Below are positions 25,491-34,415 of a stretch of 64,000 nt of DNA, piece after piece. The position numbers and the translations under genes are program-made. The stretch spans positions 806,001 to 870,000 of the forward strand of contig NZ_CP114905.1 in assembly GCF_027497195.1 (NCBI RefSeq), given 5' to 3'. The notes under the pieces were generated by a model. It did not search any database and was not told the DNA's origin. It worked only from the letters and a program-made list of their open reading frames with translations. Within the stretch, counting starts at the first letter, position 1. Each line of letters begins with the position of its first letter. This DNA is from Streptomyces sp. WMMC500. Its GTDB lineage: Bacteria > Actinomycetota > Actinomycetes > Streptomycetales > Streptomycetaceae.

Positions 25491-27233
25491 TCACTCCGGC
25501 GGCTGCGGGGTGCCCGCGCGGAGTTCCAGGCGGGTGCCGGTGAAGGCCGCGCGCATGCGGCGGTCGTGGGTGACCACGACCAGCGCGCCGGCGTAGCCGG
25601 CGAGCGCCTGCTCCAGTTCCTCGACGAGCGCGGGCGACAGGTGGTTCGTCGGCTCGTCGACGAGCAGCAGGTCGACCGGCTCGGCGATGAGCCGCGCGAG
25701 GTCGATGCGGCGGCGCTGCCCGTACGACAGCTCGCGCACGCGCAGCCGCAGGTCCGCCGGGCGGAACAGGCCGTACGACAGCAGCCGGGCGGCGTGCTCG
25801 TCCGGGGTGCCGGGCCGGTCTCCGGCGAAGGCCCGCAGCACGGTGGCGCCGGGCGGCCACGCGGTCTCCTCCTGCCGCAGATGCCCCACCCTGCCGGGCA
25901 CCCGCACCACCCCGGAGTCCGGGCGCAGCTCGCCGGCGAGGACGCGCAGGAGGGTGGTCTTCCCCGCCCCGTTGGGTCCGGTGACGAGCAGCCGCCCGGC
26001 CGCTCCGAGCCGCAGCGAGGGCACCCGCAGCCGGTCCCCGACGACCACGCCGGCCAGCTCCGCGGCCGGCGCGGGGTCCGGTGCGCCGGGCGGCGCGGCC
26101 GGCGTCGCGTCCCGCACCACGCCGGGTTGTGCCGCCGCCCCGCCGTCGGCGGACGGCACCCCGGGCCCCCGCTCCTCCCGGTGCGCCGCCGCACCGACCG
26201 CCGGCCGGGCCCGGAACACCAGCGGTTGCGGTGGGGGCGGGACCGGGTTCGCCGTGAGGCGGGCGACGCGTTCCTTCGCGTTGCGGATGCGGCCCGCCGC
26301 GCCGTGGCCCCGGCTGCGGGTCCGGAACGCGCCGTGGCCGAAGACCGCCAGGGGCTGGGACCGCGGGATCGCCGCGAGGCGCGTCGCGGCGGCCTCCGCG
26401 AGCCGCCGGCTGCGGGCGAGTTCCGCGCGCCACTCCTCGTACTCGCGCAGCCGGCGGGCGCGTTCGGCTGCCTTCGCGGCAAGGTAGCCGTCGTAGCCGT
26501 CGCCGTAGCGGGTGACCCGGCCGGCGTCGACCTCCAGGACCGTCGTCGTCAGCCGTTCCAGGAACAGCCGGTCGTGGGTGACCGCGACGACCGTGCCGCG
26601 GTGCGCGCGCAGGTGGTCCTCCAGCCAGGCGACCGCCCCGTCGTCCAGGTCGTTGGTCGGTTCGTCGAGCAGCAGGACCTCGGGGCGTGCCGCCAGCGTC
26701 GCCGCCAGGGCGAGGCGGGAGCGCTCGCCGCCGGAGAGGGTGCCCAGGCGGCGGTCGCGCGCGAGGGCGGGCAGGCCGAGGCCGGCGAGGGCGGCGTCGA
26801 CGCGGGTGTCCGCACGGTAGCCGTCGCGGGTCTCGTACTCCTCGACGAGCCGCCCGTACGCGGCCAGCGCCCCGTCCAGCGGCGCGCCCGGCGCCGCCCC
26901 GGCGAGCGCGGACTCGGCCCGCCGCAGCTCCGCCTCCAGCGCGCGGAGTTCGGCCAGCGCCGCGTCGACCGCGTCCTGGACGGTGGCCCGCGGCAGCAGG
27001 TCGAGGCTCTGCGGCAGGTAGCCGAGGCCGCCGGGGGTGGCGAGGGTCGTCTCGCCGGTGTCGGGGCCGGTCCGGCCGGCGAGGAGCCGCAGCAGCGTGG
27101 ACTTGCCGGAGCCGTTGTCTCCGATGACGCCGGCCTTCTCGCCGGGGCGGACGGTGAGCGTCACGTCGGCGAGGACGGTGCGCTCGCCGTAGCGCTTGGT
27201 GACGGTGTGGAGGGAGAGTTGTGCGGTGGTCAT
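25491..27233 (-). CDS. ABC-F family ATPase (ribosome protection/translation factor type)
   Basis: 580 residues, no membrane spans, with two ATPase domains. Domain 1 has Walker A GDNGSGKST, signature LSGGE and LLLDEPTNDLD; domain 2 has Walker A GPNGAGKTT, signature LSYGQ and LLLVDEPTNHL. The connecting linker, which reaches the ribosomal P-site in this family, is followed by a Pro/Ala-rich insertion of about 50 residues before domain 2. Streptomyces ABC-F proteins often protect ribosomes from macrolide, lincosamide or streptogramin antibiotics, but housekeeping-like ones exist. The nearly 400-base leader region upstream is compatible with attenuation control. Confidence 0.92.
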   Translation of the reverse strand: MTTAQLSLHTVTKRYGERTVLADVTLTVRPGEKAGVIGDNGSGKSTLLRLLAGRTGPDTGETTLATPGGLGYLPQSLDLLPRATVQDAVDAALAELRALEAELRRAESALAGAAPGAPLDGALAAYGRLVEEYETRDGYRADTRVDAALAGLGLPALARDRRLGTLSGGERSRLALAATLAARPEVLLLDEPTNDLDDGAVAWLEDHLRAHRGTVVAVTHDRLFLERLTTTVLEVDAGRVTRYGDGYDGYLAAKAAERARRLREYEEWRAELARSRRLAEAAATRLAAIPRSQPLAVFGHGAFRTRSRGHGAAGRIRNAKERVARLTANPVPPPPQPLVFRARPAVGAAAHREERGPGVPSADGGAAAQPGVVRDATPAAPPGAPDPAPAAELAGVVVGDRLRVPSLRLGAAGRLLVTGPNGAGKTTLLRVLAGELRPDSGVVRVPGRVGHLRQEETAWPPGATVLRAFAGDRPGTPDEHAARLLSYGLFRPADLRLRVRELSYGQRRRIDLARLIAEPVDLLLVDEPTNHLSPALVEELEQALAGYAGALVVVTHDRRMRAAFTGTRLELRAGTPQPPE

Positions 27234-27627
27234 GAGGTGGCTGCCCCTGTTCCCGGCCGTGGCCGCTCGCGACGGATCGAGGACGGGTCCGTACGCGAGG
27301 ACGCCCGCGGCACCGCGGAAGGGCGGGGAGGAGGGGTACGCGCACGGACGGGCGCGACGACGGCGGAGCGTGGCTCTACGCGGTCGTGCGCCCGGCGGTG
27401 ATCACAGCGTTCCCATGCCGTCAACGTAGCCGACGCCGGCCCGCAACGGCAACGTCCTTTCCCGCGGGGCCGGGAGCCCCGGGCCCTTGTAGAGTTCACA
27501 CGACGACGCGATGCCGCTCCGGTGTCAGGCGGAACCGCCGGACACCGGAGCGGCATCCGTATGGGTGGCCGACCCGCGGCGTTCGGTTCGCCGGGCCGGG
27601 TGGCCGCGGAGGACAGGGGTGGGAGTC
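27234..27627. other. Divergent promoter region between ABC-F and kinase operon
   Basis: 394 bases containing the control regions of both divergent units. On the ABC-F side there are several GC hairpins and a 4-codon ORF MGTL (ATG at about 27418, minus strand), which could be a leader. On the other side lies the large palindrome at 27510-27557. Confidence 0.5.
27510..27557. repeat. 48-bp near-perfect inverted repeat
   Basis: GATGCCGCTCCGGTGTC (27510-27526) is perfectly complementary to 27541-27557. Inside it, GGCGG (27528-27532) pairs with CCGCC (27535-27539) across AA. Only A27527/G27540 mismatch. It sits 71 bp upstream of the lipoprotein start, where a terminator would make little sense; an operator or attenuator is more likely. 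Confidence 0.85.
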
Positions 27628-28482
27628 ATGGCATACGGGAGACGTGTGCGCCGCTGGGGTGTTCCCGCGGCGTTATTCGCGGTGCTGTCCGCGTGCGGGG
27701 CGGCGTGCGACAGCGGCGGGGATCCGGAGGGGAAGGCGACCCCGGACGCGAGCGACAGCGCACAGGCGGTGGGGGGCGACGCGGCGGCGCCGCCGACGCC
27801 GGAGGCCGACCCGGAGCGGGTGCCGCGCACCGCGGCGCAGGCGCGGCGGATGATCGAGGACGTCATCGTCGGGCCGGAGCTGTTCGGTTCCCGGGCGGTA
27901 CGGGCGACGCCGTACGAGAGCGACCCTGCGCGCTGGACGGTGCTCGCCGAGGACTGCGCGTGGCGCACGGAGGAGCTGCCGGACGACGTACTGGCCACGC
28001 TCACCCGCTACTTCGAGATACCCGCCGCGGACGGCAAGGGGCCGGTCGAGCTGTCCGCCACCGTCACCGTGCACCGTACGACGCTCGACGCGGCGTGGGA
28101 GCAGGCGCGGATGCTGGAGGAGGCAGTCGGCTGCCCGGAACAGACTCTGCGGGCGGGTGAGCGGCTGACGGGCCTGACGTCGATGGCGCTCGCGCGCGGC
28201 GAGGGCGCCAACGAGACGAGCGACGACTCGCTGTCCGAGCGCGGCGAGTGCGTCAGCGACACCCGGGGCGGGCCGTACCCGTACTCGTGGGACCAGTCGA
28301 CGTTCGGCCCCGTGGTCGTCGGCGTGTCCGTCTGCGCCGGGGAGGGGAGTTCCGCGGAGGACGCGGCCGAGTTGGCCATCGAGCCCCTGGTGACGATGAT
28401 GCAGCGGGTCCAGAACGCGGTCGCCCGCGAGGACGCGGACGGCGAGAGCAGCACCGCCCCGGGCACGAAGGAGGGTGACTGA
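27628..28482 (+). CDS. Putative lipoprotein of a sensor-kinase operon
   Basis: 284 residues with a signal peptide and the lipobox LSAC (Cys23). The mature part has an acidic, Pro/Ala-rich linker, then a domain with four cysteines (ECAWR..., VGCPEQ, GECVSD, SVCAG) that could form disulphides. No family is recognised. The stop TGA overlaps the first kinase's ATG as TGATG, so the two are coupled. Anchored on the outer membrane face, it could interact with the extracellular domains of the two kinases that follow (inference). Confidence 0.75.
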   Translation: MAYGRRVRRWGVPAALFAVLSACGAACDSGGDPEGKATPDASDSAQAVGGDAAAPPTPEADPERVPRTAAQARRMIEDVIVGPELFGSRAVRATPYESDPARWTVLAEDCAWRTEELPDDVLATLTRYFEIPAADGKGPVELSATVTVHRTTLDAAWEQARMLEEAVGCPEQTLRAGERLTGLTSMALARGEGANETSDDSLSERGECVSDTRGGPYPYSWDQSTFGPVVVGVSVCAGEGSSAEDAAELAIEPLVTMMQRVQNAVAREDADGESSTAPGTKEGD

Positions 28483-30683
28483 TGGAGCAGTTGCACCCCT
28501 CCGACCCCGCTCACCTGGGCGGGAACCGGCTGCTCGGCCGGCTGGGCGCCGGCGGCATGGGCGTGGTCTACCTCGCCCGCACCAAGGCCGGTACGCCGGC
28601 CGCGGTGAAGGTCATCCAGCCCGAGTACGCGGAACAGCCCGAGTTCCGGGCCCGCTTCCGCCGCGAGGCGGCCTCCGCCCGCCGGGTCGCGAGCCCGTGG
28701 GTGGTACCCGTGCTCGACGCCGACACCGAGGCCGACGCGCCGTGGCTGGCGACGGCGTTCGTGCCGGGCCCGTCGCTGGCCGAGGCGGTCACCGCGTGCG
28801 GGCCGCTCCCGGACCACGGCGTACGGGTGCTGGGCAAGGTACTCGCGCGCGCGGTGGCCGCGGTGCACGCCGCCGGCCTGGTCCACCGCGACCTCAAGCC
28901 GGGCAACGTGCTGCTCGCGCTCGACGGCCCGCGGCTCATCGACTTCGGCATCGCCCGGCCCACGGCGGCCGAGGAGACGGAGCTGACGGCGGACAGCATG
29001 GTCGTCGGCACGCCCGGCTTCCTCTCCCCCGAGCAGGCGCGGTCGCAGCCGGTCGGGCCGGCAAGCGACGTCTTCTCGCTGGGGTGTGTCCTGGCGTACG
29101 CGGCCACCGGCCGCCCGCCGTTCGGCACGGGCGCCCCGGACGCGCTGCTGTACCGCACGGTGCACGACGAGCCGGACCTCCGCGGCATCGCGGACGAGGA
29201 GCTGCGGGCTCTGCTCGTGCGCTGTCTGGCCAAGGATCCCGAAGCCCGGCCCACCGCGGCCGGGCTGGACGCCGAACTGGAGGCGGACGCACCGGAGGGC
29301 GGCATCGACTGGCTGCCGGACGCGGTGGTGCGGATGGTCGCCGAGCGGTCGGCCGAGATGCTGCAACTTCCCGGCATCGAACCCACCGAGGTCTCGGCGA
29401 CACCGGCGGACAACGCGGGGAACGCCGGTGACGGCCTGGACACCACGGTCGCCGCGGGAGCCGCGGGCCCCGGCCGCCGCAGGGTCCTCGCGCTGGCCGG
29501 CGGCGGCGCCGTGTTCCTCGCCGCGGGCGGCGGCGCGCTGTGGGCGGTGCTGCGCGACGACGAAGACCCGCCCGCGGAGGCGAGCGGACCGCGGCGCACC
29601 ATCGGGCTGCACGCGGACCTGACGGGGCCGCAGAAGGCGGCCGGCACCGCCCAGGAGCGGGCCGCCCGGCTCGCGGTGGCGCAGTTCAACGCCCGCCGGA
29701 ACAAGCCGTTCACCTTGGACCTGGCCGTCGCCGACGACGGCGGCGACCCGGCCCGCGCGCTGACCGCCGCCCGGCGGCTGATCGGGAACCGCGACGTGCT
29801 GGCCGTCCTCGGCCCCACCGGCTACGCCTCCGTCCAGGCGACCCTGGACGCCTACGACGGCGCGGGGATGCCGGTGCTGACGGTGTCGGAGGGTTCGTTC
29901 AGCGCGTCGCAGGCGGCGCTGACCGGCGATCCGAAGACGTACTTCCACGCCACGGCCCTCGGCGTGCGGGCCGCCTTCACGACCGTGTACACGCTGATTC
30001 AGCAGGGCGCGACGCACGTGGGCCTGCTGGCCGACCGCGCGGGCGCGATCCGCGGCTACGAGCACGCCAACATCGTCCACGGCGGTGCGGCGGACCTGGA
30101 GCTGGAGCTGTACCTGCGCTTCGTACCTGCCGCCGCAGGCGCCGAGGCGCTGGACCCGGTGGTGGCGGACATCGTCGACCACGGTGTCGACGCGTTCTAC
30201 TACAGCGGCACGCCCGAGCGCGCCGCTGTGGTCGCACGCGAGCTGGCGAAGCGGGGCTTCGACGGCCCGCGGTTCCTCGACGAGCCTGCGGCCGGCGGGC
30301 CGTTCACGGCCGCGGCGGCCGACGCGGCCGAGGGCTGGCAGACGCTGACGCCGTACGTCGGTGCGGACGCCGATTCCGTACGGGACTTCGCCGCCGCGTA
30401 CCGCAAGCGGTTCGGCGCCGCGCCGGGGCCGTGGGCGGCGGAGGCGTACGACGTCACGCGGCTGATCGCCGACCGGCTGACCGCGCTCGCGCGCAGGTCG
30501 AAGCGCAGGCCCACGCGCGAGGCGGTGGCCGCGTCGGTGGCCGGGGCCGGCTTCGAGGGGCTGACGACCACCTACAGCTTCGACGGTGAGAGCAGGCAGA
30601 TCGAGCAGGGGAAGATCCACCACTACCGCGTCGAGGGCGGCCGGTTCGACTACGTCGGCCCGGTGGCGCTCCCCGGCTCCTGA
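28482..30683 (+). CDS. Receptor-like Ser/Thr kinase fused to a periplasmic-binding-protein domain (1)
   Basis: 733 residues. The cytoplasmic kinase (about 10-270) has GAGGMG (22-27), catalytic Lys43, HRDLKPGN near 134-141, DFG in LIDFGIA and GTPGFLSPEQ. One hydrophobic segment (about 333-352) begins with a twin-arginine-like RRRVLALAGGG. Residues about 370-733 resemble Leu/Ile/Val-binding proteins (ANF-receptor fold: IGLHADLTGPQKAAG, YFHATALGVRAAF, DAFYYSGTPERAAV). The model is an outside ligand-binding domain controlling an inside kinase. It shares its operon with the lipoprotein and a close paralogue 15 bp downstream. Confidence 0.92.
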   Translation: MEQLHPSDPAHLGGNRLLGRLGAGGMGVVYLARTKAGTPAAVKVIQPEYAEQPEFRARFRREAASARRVASPWVVPVLDADTEADAPWLATAFVPGPSLAEAVTACGPLPDHGVRVLGKVLARAVAAVHAAGLVHRDLKPGNVLLALDGPRLIDFGIARPTAAEETELTADSMVVGTPGFLSPEQARSQPVGPASDVFSLGCVLAYAATGRPPFGTGAPDALLYRTVHDEPDLRGIADEELRALLVRCLAKDPEARPTAAGLDAELEADAPEGGIDWLPDAVVRMVAERSAEMLQLPGIEPTEVSATPADNAGNAGDGLDTTVAAGAAGPGRRRVLALAGGGAVFLAAGGGALWAVLRDDEDPPAEASGPRRTIGLHADLTGPQKAAGTAQERAARLAVAQFNARRNKPFTLDLAVADDGGDPARALTAARRLIGNRDVLAVLGPTGYASVQATLDAYDGAGMPVLTVSEGSFSASQAALTGDPKTYFHATALGVRAAFTTVYTLIQQGATHVGLLADRAGAIRGYEHANIVHGGAADLELELYLRFVPAAAGAEALDPVVADIVDHGVDAFYYSGTPERAAVVARELAKRGFDGPRFLDEPAAGGPFTAAAADAAEGWQTLTPYVGADADSVRDFAAAYRKRFGAAPGPWAAEAYDVTRLIADRLTALARRSKRRPTREAVAASVAGAGFEGLTTTYSFDGESRQIEQGKIHHYRVEGGRFDYVGPVALPGS

Positions 30684-30698
30684 CGGGGAGGGCGGACG

Positions 30699-33353
30699 AT
30701 GCGGGCGCTGCGGGCGGACGACCCGGACGAGCTGGGCGGGCACAGGCTGCTCGCCCGGCTCGGCGCGGGCGGCATGGGCGTGGTCTACCTGGCGCGCGGC
30801 GGCGACGGCGCGCTGGTGGCGCTGAAGGTCATCCGGCCGGAGCACGCCGCGAACCAGGCCTTCCGCGCCCGGTTCCGGCGCGAGGTGCGATTGGCGTCGG
30901 GACTGACGGGCCGCTGGGTGGTGCCGGTGACGGCGGCCGACGCCGAGGCCCGGGCGCCGTGGCTGGCCACGGCGTTCGTGCCGGGTCCCGCGCTGGTGGA
31001 GGCGGTGGACGGGTACGGGCCGCTGCCCCCGTACGCCGTCGCCTCGCTCGGCGCGCGGCTGGCGGAGGCGCTGGCGGAGGTGCACGCGGCGGGACTGGTG
31101 CACCGGGACGTCAAGCCGGGCAACGTGCTGCTCGCGCTCGACGGGCCGCGCCTGATCGACTTCGGCATCGCGCACGACTCCGGTGCGACGGCGCTGACGG
31201 CGCCCGACGCGGTGATCGGCACGCCCGGCTATCTCGCGCCGGAGCAGATCAGGACGGGCGGCCGGGCGGGGCCGCCGAGCGACGTGTTCGCGCTGGGGTG
31301 CGTGCTGGCGTACGCGGCCACGGGCCGCCGCCCGTACGGCACGGGCAACGCGGCGGCGGTCCTGTACCGCACGGTCCACGAGGCGCCGGACCTCGCGGGT
31401 CTGGAGAGGCTGCCGCGGGGGCTGCGGACCGCGATCACCGCCTGCCTGGCGAAGGCCCCGGACGACAGGCCCACCGCGGCGGAGTTGCGCACGACCCTGG
31501 CCACGGAGCCGGCTGCTGCAGCGGCCCCGGAGCCGGCGGCACCCGCCGACCCGCGCGTTCCCGCGCCCCCGCCGCCGGACGCGGCCACCCGGGTGCTGCG
31601 CGACGTCGCCCCGGCGGGACCGGCCTCGGAGACGCTGCCGTACGTCGAGGGCGATGCCGCAGGAGGGGGCGGGGAAGGCGGCGGGCCCGAAGGGCACCCG
31701 GGTGGGGATCCGCACGGGGGCGACCGGGCCGCGGAAGCCGGGGAGGCACACGCGAACGACCGGCACGCGGCCGGCACCGGCGATCCGCGCTCCCCCGGCG
31801 TAGGCGCAGCCGCGGGCCGCTCCGACGGCCCCGGTTCGCCCCCGGACGACCAGCCCGCGGACGTCCCCCGCGCCGGCTCCGGAGAACCGCCGGCCCCCGG
31901 CGTACGCGCGGCGGACGGGCCACGCGGACGCGCTCCGGCCGAACGCCCGCCCGGTGTCCCGACCGGCCCGGCGCCCGCGCCTGTTGCCGACCCGCCGAAC
32001 TGGCTGCCCTCCCCGGTGCTGCGGCTCGTCGCCGAACGGTCCGCCCGGGCGCTCGACCCGCCGGTGCGGCAGACCGCCGTCGCCGACGCCGTGCCGGCCC
32101 CGGCGGTGGACACCACCGCGCCCGGGGGCGGCGGCCCCTCCCGGCGCCGGTTCCTCGTCGTCGGCGGGTCCGCCGCCGCCGTGCTCGCCGCCTCGGGAGC
32201 CGGGGCCGCCGCGCTCTTCGCCACGCGCGGCGGCGGCGGCAACGGCGGCGCCTCGCAGAGCCTGCCCACCCATGCCATCGCCGTGCACGCGGCCCTGACG
32301 GGCCCGCAGAAAGGGGCAGGCGTCGCCCAGGAGCGCGGCGCCCGGCTCGCCGTGGCGCGGCACAACGCCCGCGACGACGCCCGCTTCCGGCTCTCCCTCG
32401 TTCCGTACGACGACGGCGGCGAGCCCGGCCGGGCGCGGGACGTGGCGCGTCAGGTGCTGGCCGAGCGCGCCGTACGCGCGTTGCTCGGCCCGACCACGGT
32501 CGAGACCCTGCGCGTCGCGGTCCCGCTGTACGCGGAGGAGTCGATGGCCGCCGTGAACGTGTCGGTCGACGCCGCCGCGGCCGGGCTGTCCCGGATCGAG
32601 GCGCCGTCGCTGGTGAGCACCCGGCTGTCGGGCGCGTACCACGCGCACCCGATCCTCGACTACCTGACCCGGGTGCACGGCGTGGAGCGCACCGCCGTCG
32701 TGGAGGACCGGGCCGCGGGCGACGCGGTCCGGGGAGTGCTGACGACCTTTCGCGAGTCGCCGCCCTCGGAGGGCGAGGTGAGCTTCCACCCGGTTGCGGC
32801 GTCGGCCGGGTTCGAGTCCGCCGTCGCCGCGGCCCTGGCGGAGCGGCCCGAAGCGGTCGTCTTCGCCGGTGCCTCCGCGCAGCGCGGGGCGGCCTGTGCG
32901 CGCGCGCTCGCCGCGGCGGGATTCGACGGGCCGCGGACCACGTTCGAGCGGATGATGCGGCCGGAGTTCCTGCACGAGGCCGGGGAGGCGGCCGAGGGCT
33001 GGGTGTTCGGCGCGCCGTACACGGCGGCGGAGCAGGGGAAGTCCCGGGCGGCCCGGGACTTCACGGCCGCGTACCGCGAGCGCTACGAGGGGCCGCCGCC
33101 CCGATGGGCCGCCGAGGCGTACGACGCGGTGGGCCTGATCGCCGCCGCGCTCGACGCGCTGGGCGGCGGCGCGGAGATCGTGCCGGGCCAGGTCGCGGAG
33201 CGGATCGTGGAGCTGAACCACGCGGGCGTCGCCAAGCCGCTGCGCTTCACCGAGGATCTGTTGCACATGCTCCAGCCGGAGAAGTCGGCGTTCCTGTACG
33301 AGGTCCGGGACGGGGCCTTCCGCTTCCTCGGCCGCCACGACCAGGTCAAGTGA
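30699..33353 (+). CDS. Receptor-like Ser/Thr kinase fused to a periplasmic-binding-protein domain (2)
   Basis: 884 residues, paralogue of the preceding kinase and clearly a tandem duplication. The kinase domain (about 10-270) is intact (GAGGMG, ALKV, HRDVKPGN, DFGIA, GTPGYLAPEQ). A long Gly/Asp/Pro-rich linker of about 200 residues follows, much longer than in the first copy. One transmembrane segment (about 481-508) begins SRRRFLVVGG, which fits the Tat consensus. The outer domain (about 523-884) is Leu/Ile/Val-binding-protein-like (IAVHAALTGPQKGAG). The linker and divergent binding domain suggest a different ligand. The downstream gene is a separate xylanase unit. Confidence 0.92.
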   Translation: MRALRADDPDELGGHRLLARLGAGGMGVVYLARGGDGALVALKVIRPEHAANQAFRARFRREVRLASGLTGRWVVPVTAADAEARAPWLATAFVPGPALVEAVDGYGPLPPYAVASLGARLAEALAEVHAAGLVHRDVKPGNVLLALDGPRLIDFGIAHDSGATALTAPDAVIGTPGYLAPEQIRTGGRAGPPSDVFALGCVLAYAATGRRPYGTGNAAAVLYRTVHEAPDLAGLERLPRGLRTAITACLAKAPDDRPTAAELRTTLATEPAAAAAPEPAAPADPRVPAPPPPDAATRVLRDVAPAGPASETLPYVEGDAAGGGGEGGGPEGHPGGDPHGGDRAAEAGEAHANDRHAAGTGDPRSPGVGAAAGRSDGPGSPPDDQPADVPRAGSGEPPAPGVRAADGPRGRAPAERPPGVPTGPAPAPVADPPNWLPSPVLRLVAERSARALDPPVRQTAVADAVPAPAVDTTAPGGGGPSRRRFLVVGGSAAAVLAASGAGAAALFATRGGGGNGGASQSLPTHAIAVHAALTGPQKGAGVAQERGARLAVARHNARDDARFRLSLVPYDDGGEPGRARDVARQVLAERAVRALLGPTTVETLRVAVPLYAEESMAAVNVSVDAAAAGLSRIEAPSLVSTRLSGAYHAHPILDYLTRVHGVERTAVVEDRAAGDAVRGVLTTFRESPPSEGEVSFHPVAASAGFESAVAAALAERPEAVVFAGASAQRGAACARALAAAGFDGPRTTFERMMRPEFLHEAGEAAEGWVFGAPYTAAEQGKSRAARDFTAAYRERYEGPPPRWAAEAYDAVGLIAAALDALGGGAEIVPGQVAERIVELNHAGVAKPLRFTEDLLHMLQPEKSAFLYEVRDGAFRFLGRHDQVK

Positions 33354-33358
33354 TCATT

Positions 33359-33369
33359 CGAAACTTTCG
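33359..33369. promoter_or_regulatory. CGAAACTTTCG palindrome upstream of the xylanase gene
   Basis: The sequence matches the CGAA-N-TTCG-type elements reported from memory for Streptomyces xylanase genes. It lies about 250 bp before the xylanase start, immediately after the kinase operon. The core GAAACTTTC recurs at 35601-35611 in front of the GH5 cellulase. Confidence 0.55.
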
Positions 33370-33616
33370 ACCCCCCCTCTGGAATTTTTGATCTTCATAA
33401 CGCGTCGCCCGCGGGCTCACCTTGCCTCCTCCCGCCCGCCAGCGGCTTGAACTGCAACGACACCTGCCCCCCTCGACGTCACCCGGCAGCAATGTTTCGG
33501 AATCAACGTCGAAACTGTTGACACTCCCTTCCGGCGGTCCAACACTGGCGCACGACCCGTTCGGCCCCACCCTGGCCCGGCGGCAGGCCCTCCGCCTGCC
33601 GTCACGAGGAGGAAGA

Positions 33617-34303
33617 ATGAACACGAACGGCACCCCCCACGGCGTGAGCCGCCGGCAGTTCGTCGGCCGCGCCGGCGCGGTCGCCCTCGGCGCGTCCGCG
33701 GCGACGCTCCTGCCCGCCGGAGCCGCGCACGCGCAGACCATCACGACCAACCAGACCGGCAACCACAACGGGTACTACTACTCGTTCTGGACCGACGCGC
33801 AGGGCACGGTCTCGATGACGATGGGCGGCGGCGGCAACTACAGCACCTCGTGGCGCAACACCGGCAACTTCGTCTGCGGCAAGGGCTGGAGCAACGGCAG
33901 CCGCCGCAACGTCGGCTACTCCGGCAGCTTCAGCCCGTCCGGCAACGGCTACCTCTGTCTCTACGGCTGGACCTCGAACCCGCTCGTCGAGTACTACATC
34001 GTCGACAGCTACGGCACCTACCGGCCCACCGGCGAGAACCGGGGCTCGGTCAGCAGCGACGGCGTCACGTACGACATCTACCGGACGATGCGCTACAACG
34101 CGCCGTCGGTCGAGGGCACCAGGGACTTCCCGCAGTTCTGGAGCGTCAACAGGTCCAAGCGGGTGGGCGGCACGATCAACACCGGCGCGCACTTCGACGC
34201 CTGGTCGCGGGCCGGGATGCAACTCGGCAACTTCAGCTACTACATGATCATGGCGACCGAGGGCTACCAGAGCAGCGGCAGCTCCAACATCAACGTCGGC
34301 TGA
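33617..34303 (+). CDS. Secreted GH11 endo-1,4-beta-xylanase
   Basis: 228 residues. A Tat signal (SRRQFVG, 11-17) ends at AHA (38-40). The jelly-roll domain fills the rest, with the nucleophile Glu125 in PLVEYYIVD and the acid/base Glu215 in [10 protein letters not shown], both in the expected positions. No linker or carbohydrate-binding module follows, unlike several Streptomyces xylanases. The ATG at 33617 has GAGGAGGAAGA upstream. It cleaves xylan outside the cell; regulation probably involves the GAAACTTTC element at 33359. A hairpin at 34362-34396 separates it from the convergent GH5 gene. Confidence 0.97.
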   Translation: MNTNGTPHGVSRRQFVGRAGAVALGASAATLLPAGAAHAQTITTNQTGNHNGYYYSFWTDAQGTVSMTMGGGGNYSTSWRNTGNFVCGKGWSNGSRRNVGYSGSFSPSGNGYLCLYGWTSNPLVEYYIVDSYGTYRPTGENRGSVSSDGVTYDIYRTMRYNAPSVEGTRDFPQFWSVNRSKRVGGTINTGAHFDAWSRAGMQLGNFSYYMIMATEGYQSSGSSNINVG

Positions 34304-34361
34304 CGCCCGGCACGGCACCGCGGTACGGGGAGAGTTCAGGGGAGGAGCGCACAGGAAAAGG

Positions 34362-34396
34362 CCGCGGGACCGGCCCGCACCGAGCCGGTCCCGCGG
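34362..34396. terminator. 13-bp bidirectional terminator between xylanase and cellulase
   Basis: CCGCGGGACCGGC (34362-34374) pairs with GCCGGTCCCGCGG (34384-34396) around a nine-base loop. It lies between two convergent genes. Confidence 0.85.
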
Positions 34397-34415
34397 TCGT
34401 CTCACGTTCGCGCGG

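Noticed and set aside
27510..27557. Simple terminator
   Set aside because: It lies between divergent genes, where no upstream transcript needs ending.
28008..33338. 1776-codon open frame antisense to the lipoprotein and kinase genes
   Set aside because: It mirrors the high-GC third positions of the real genes; the sequence is Arg/Gly/Ala-rich with no domain and no ribosome site.
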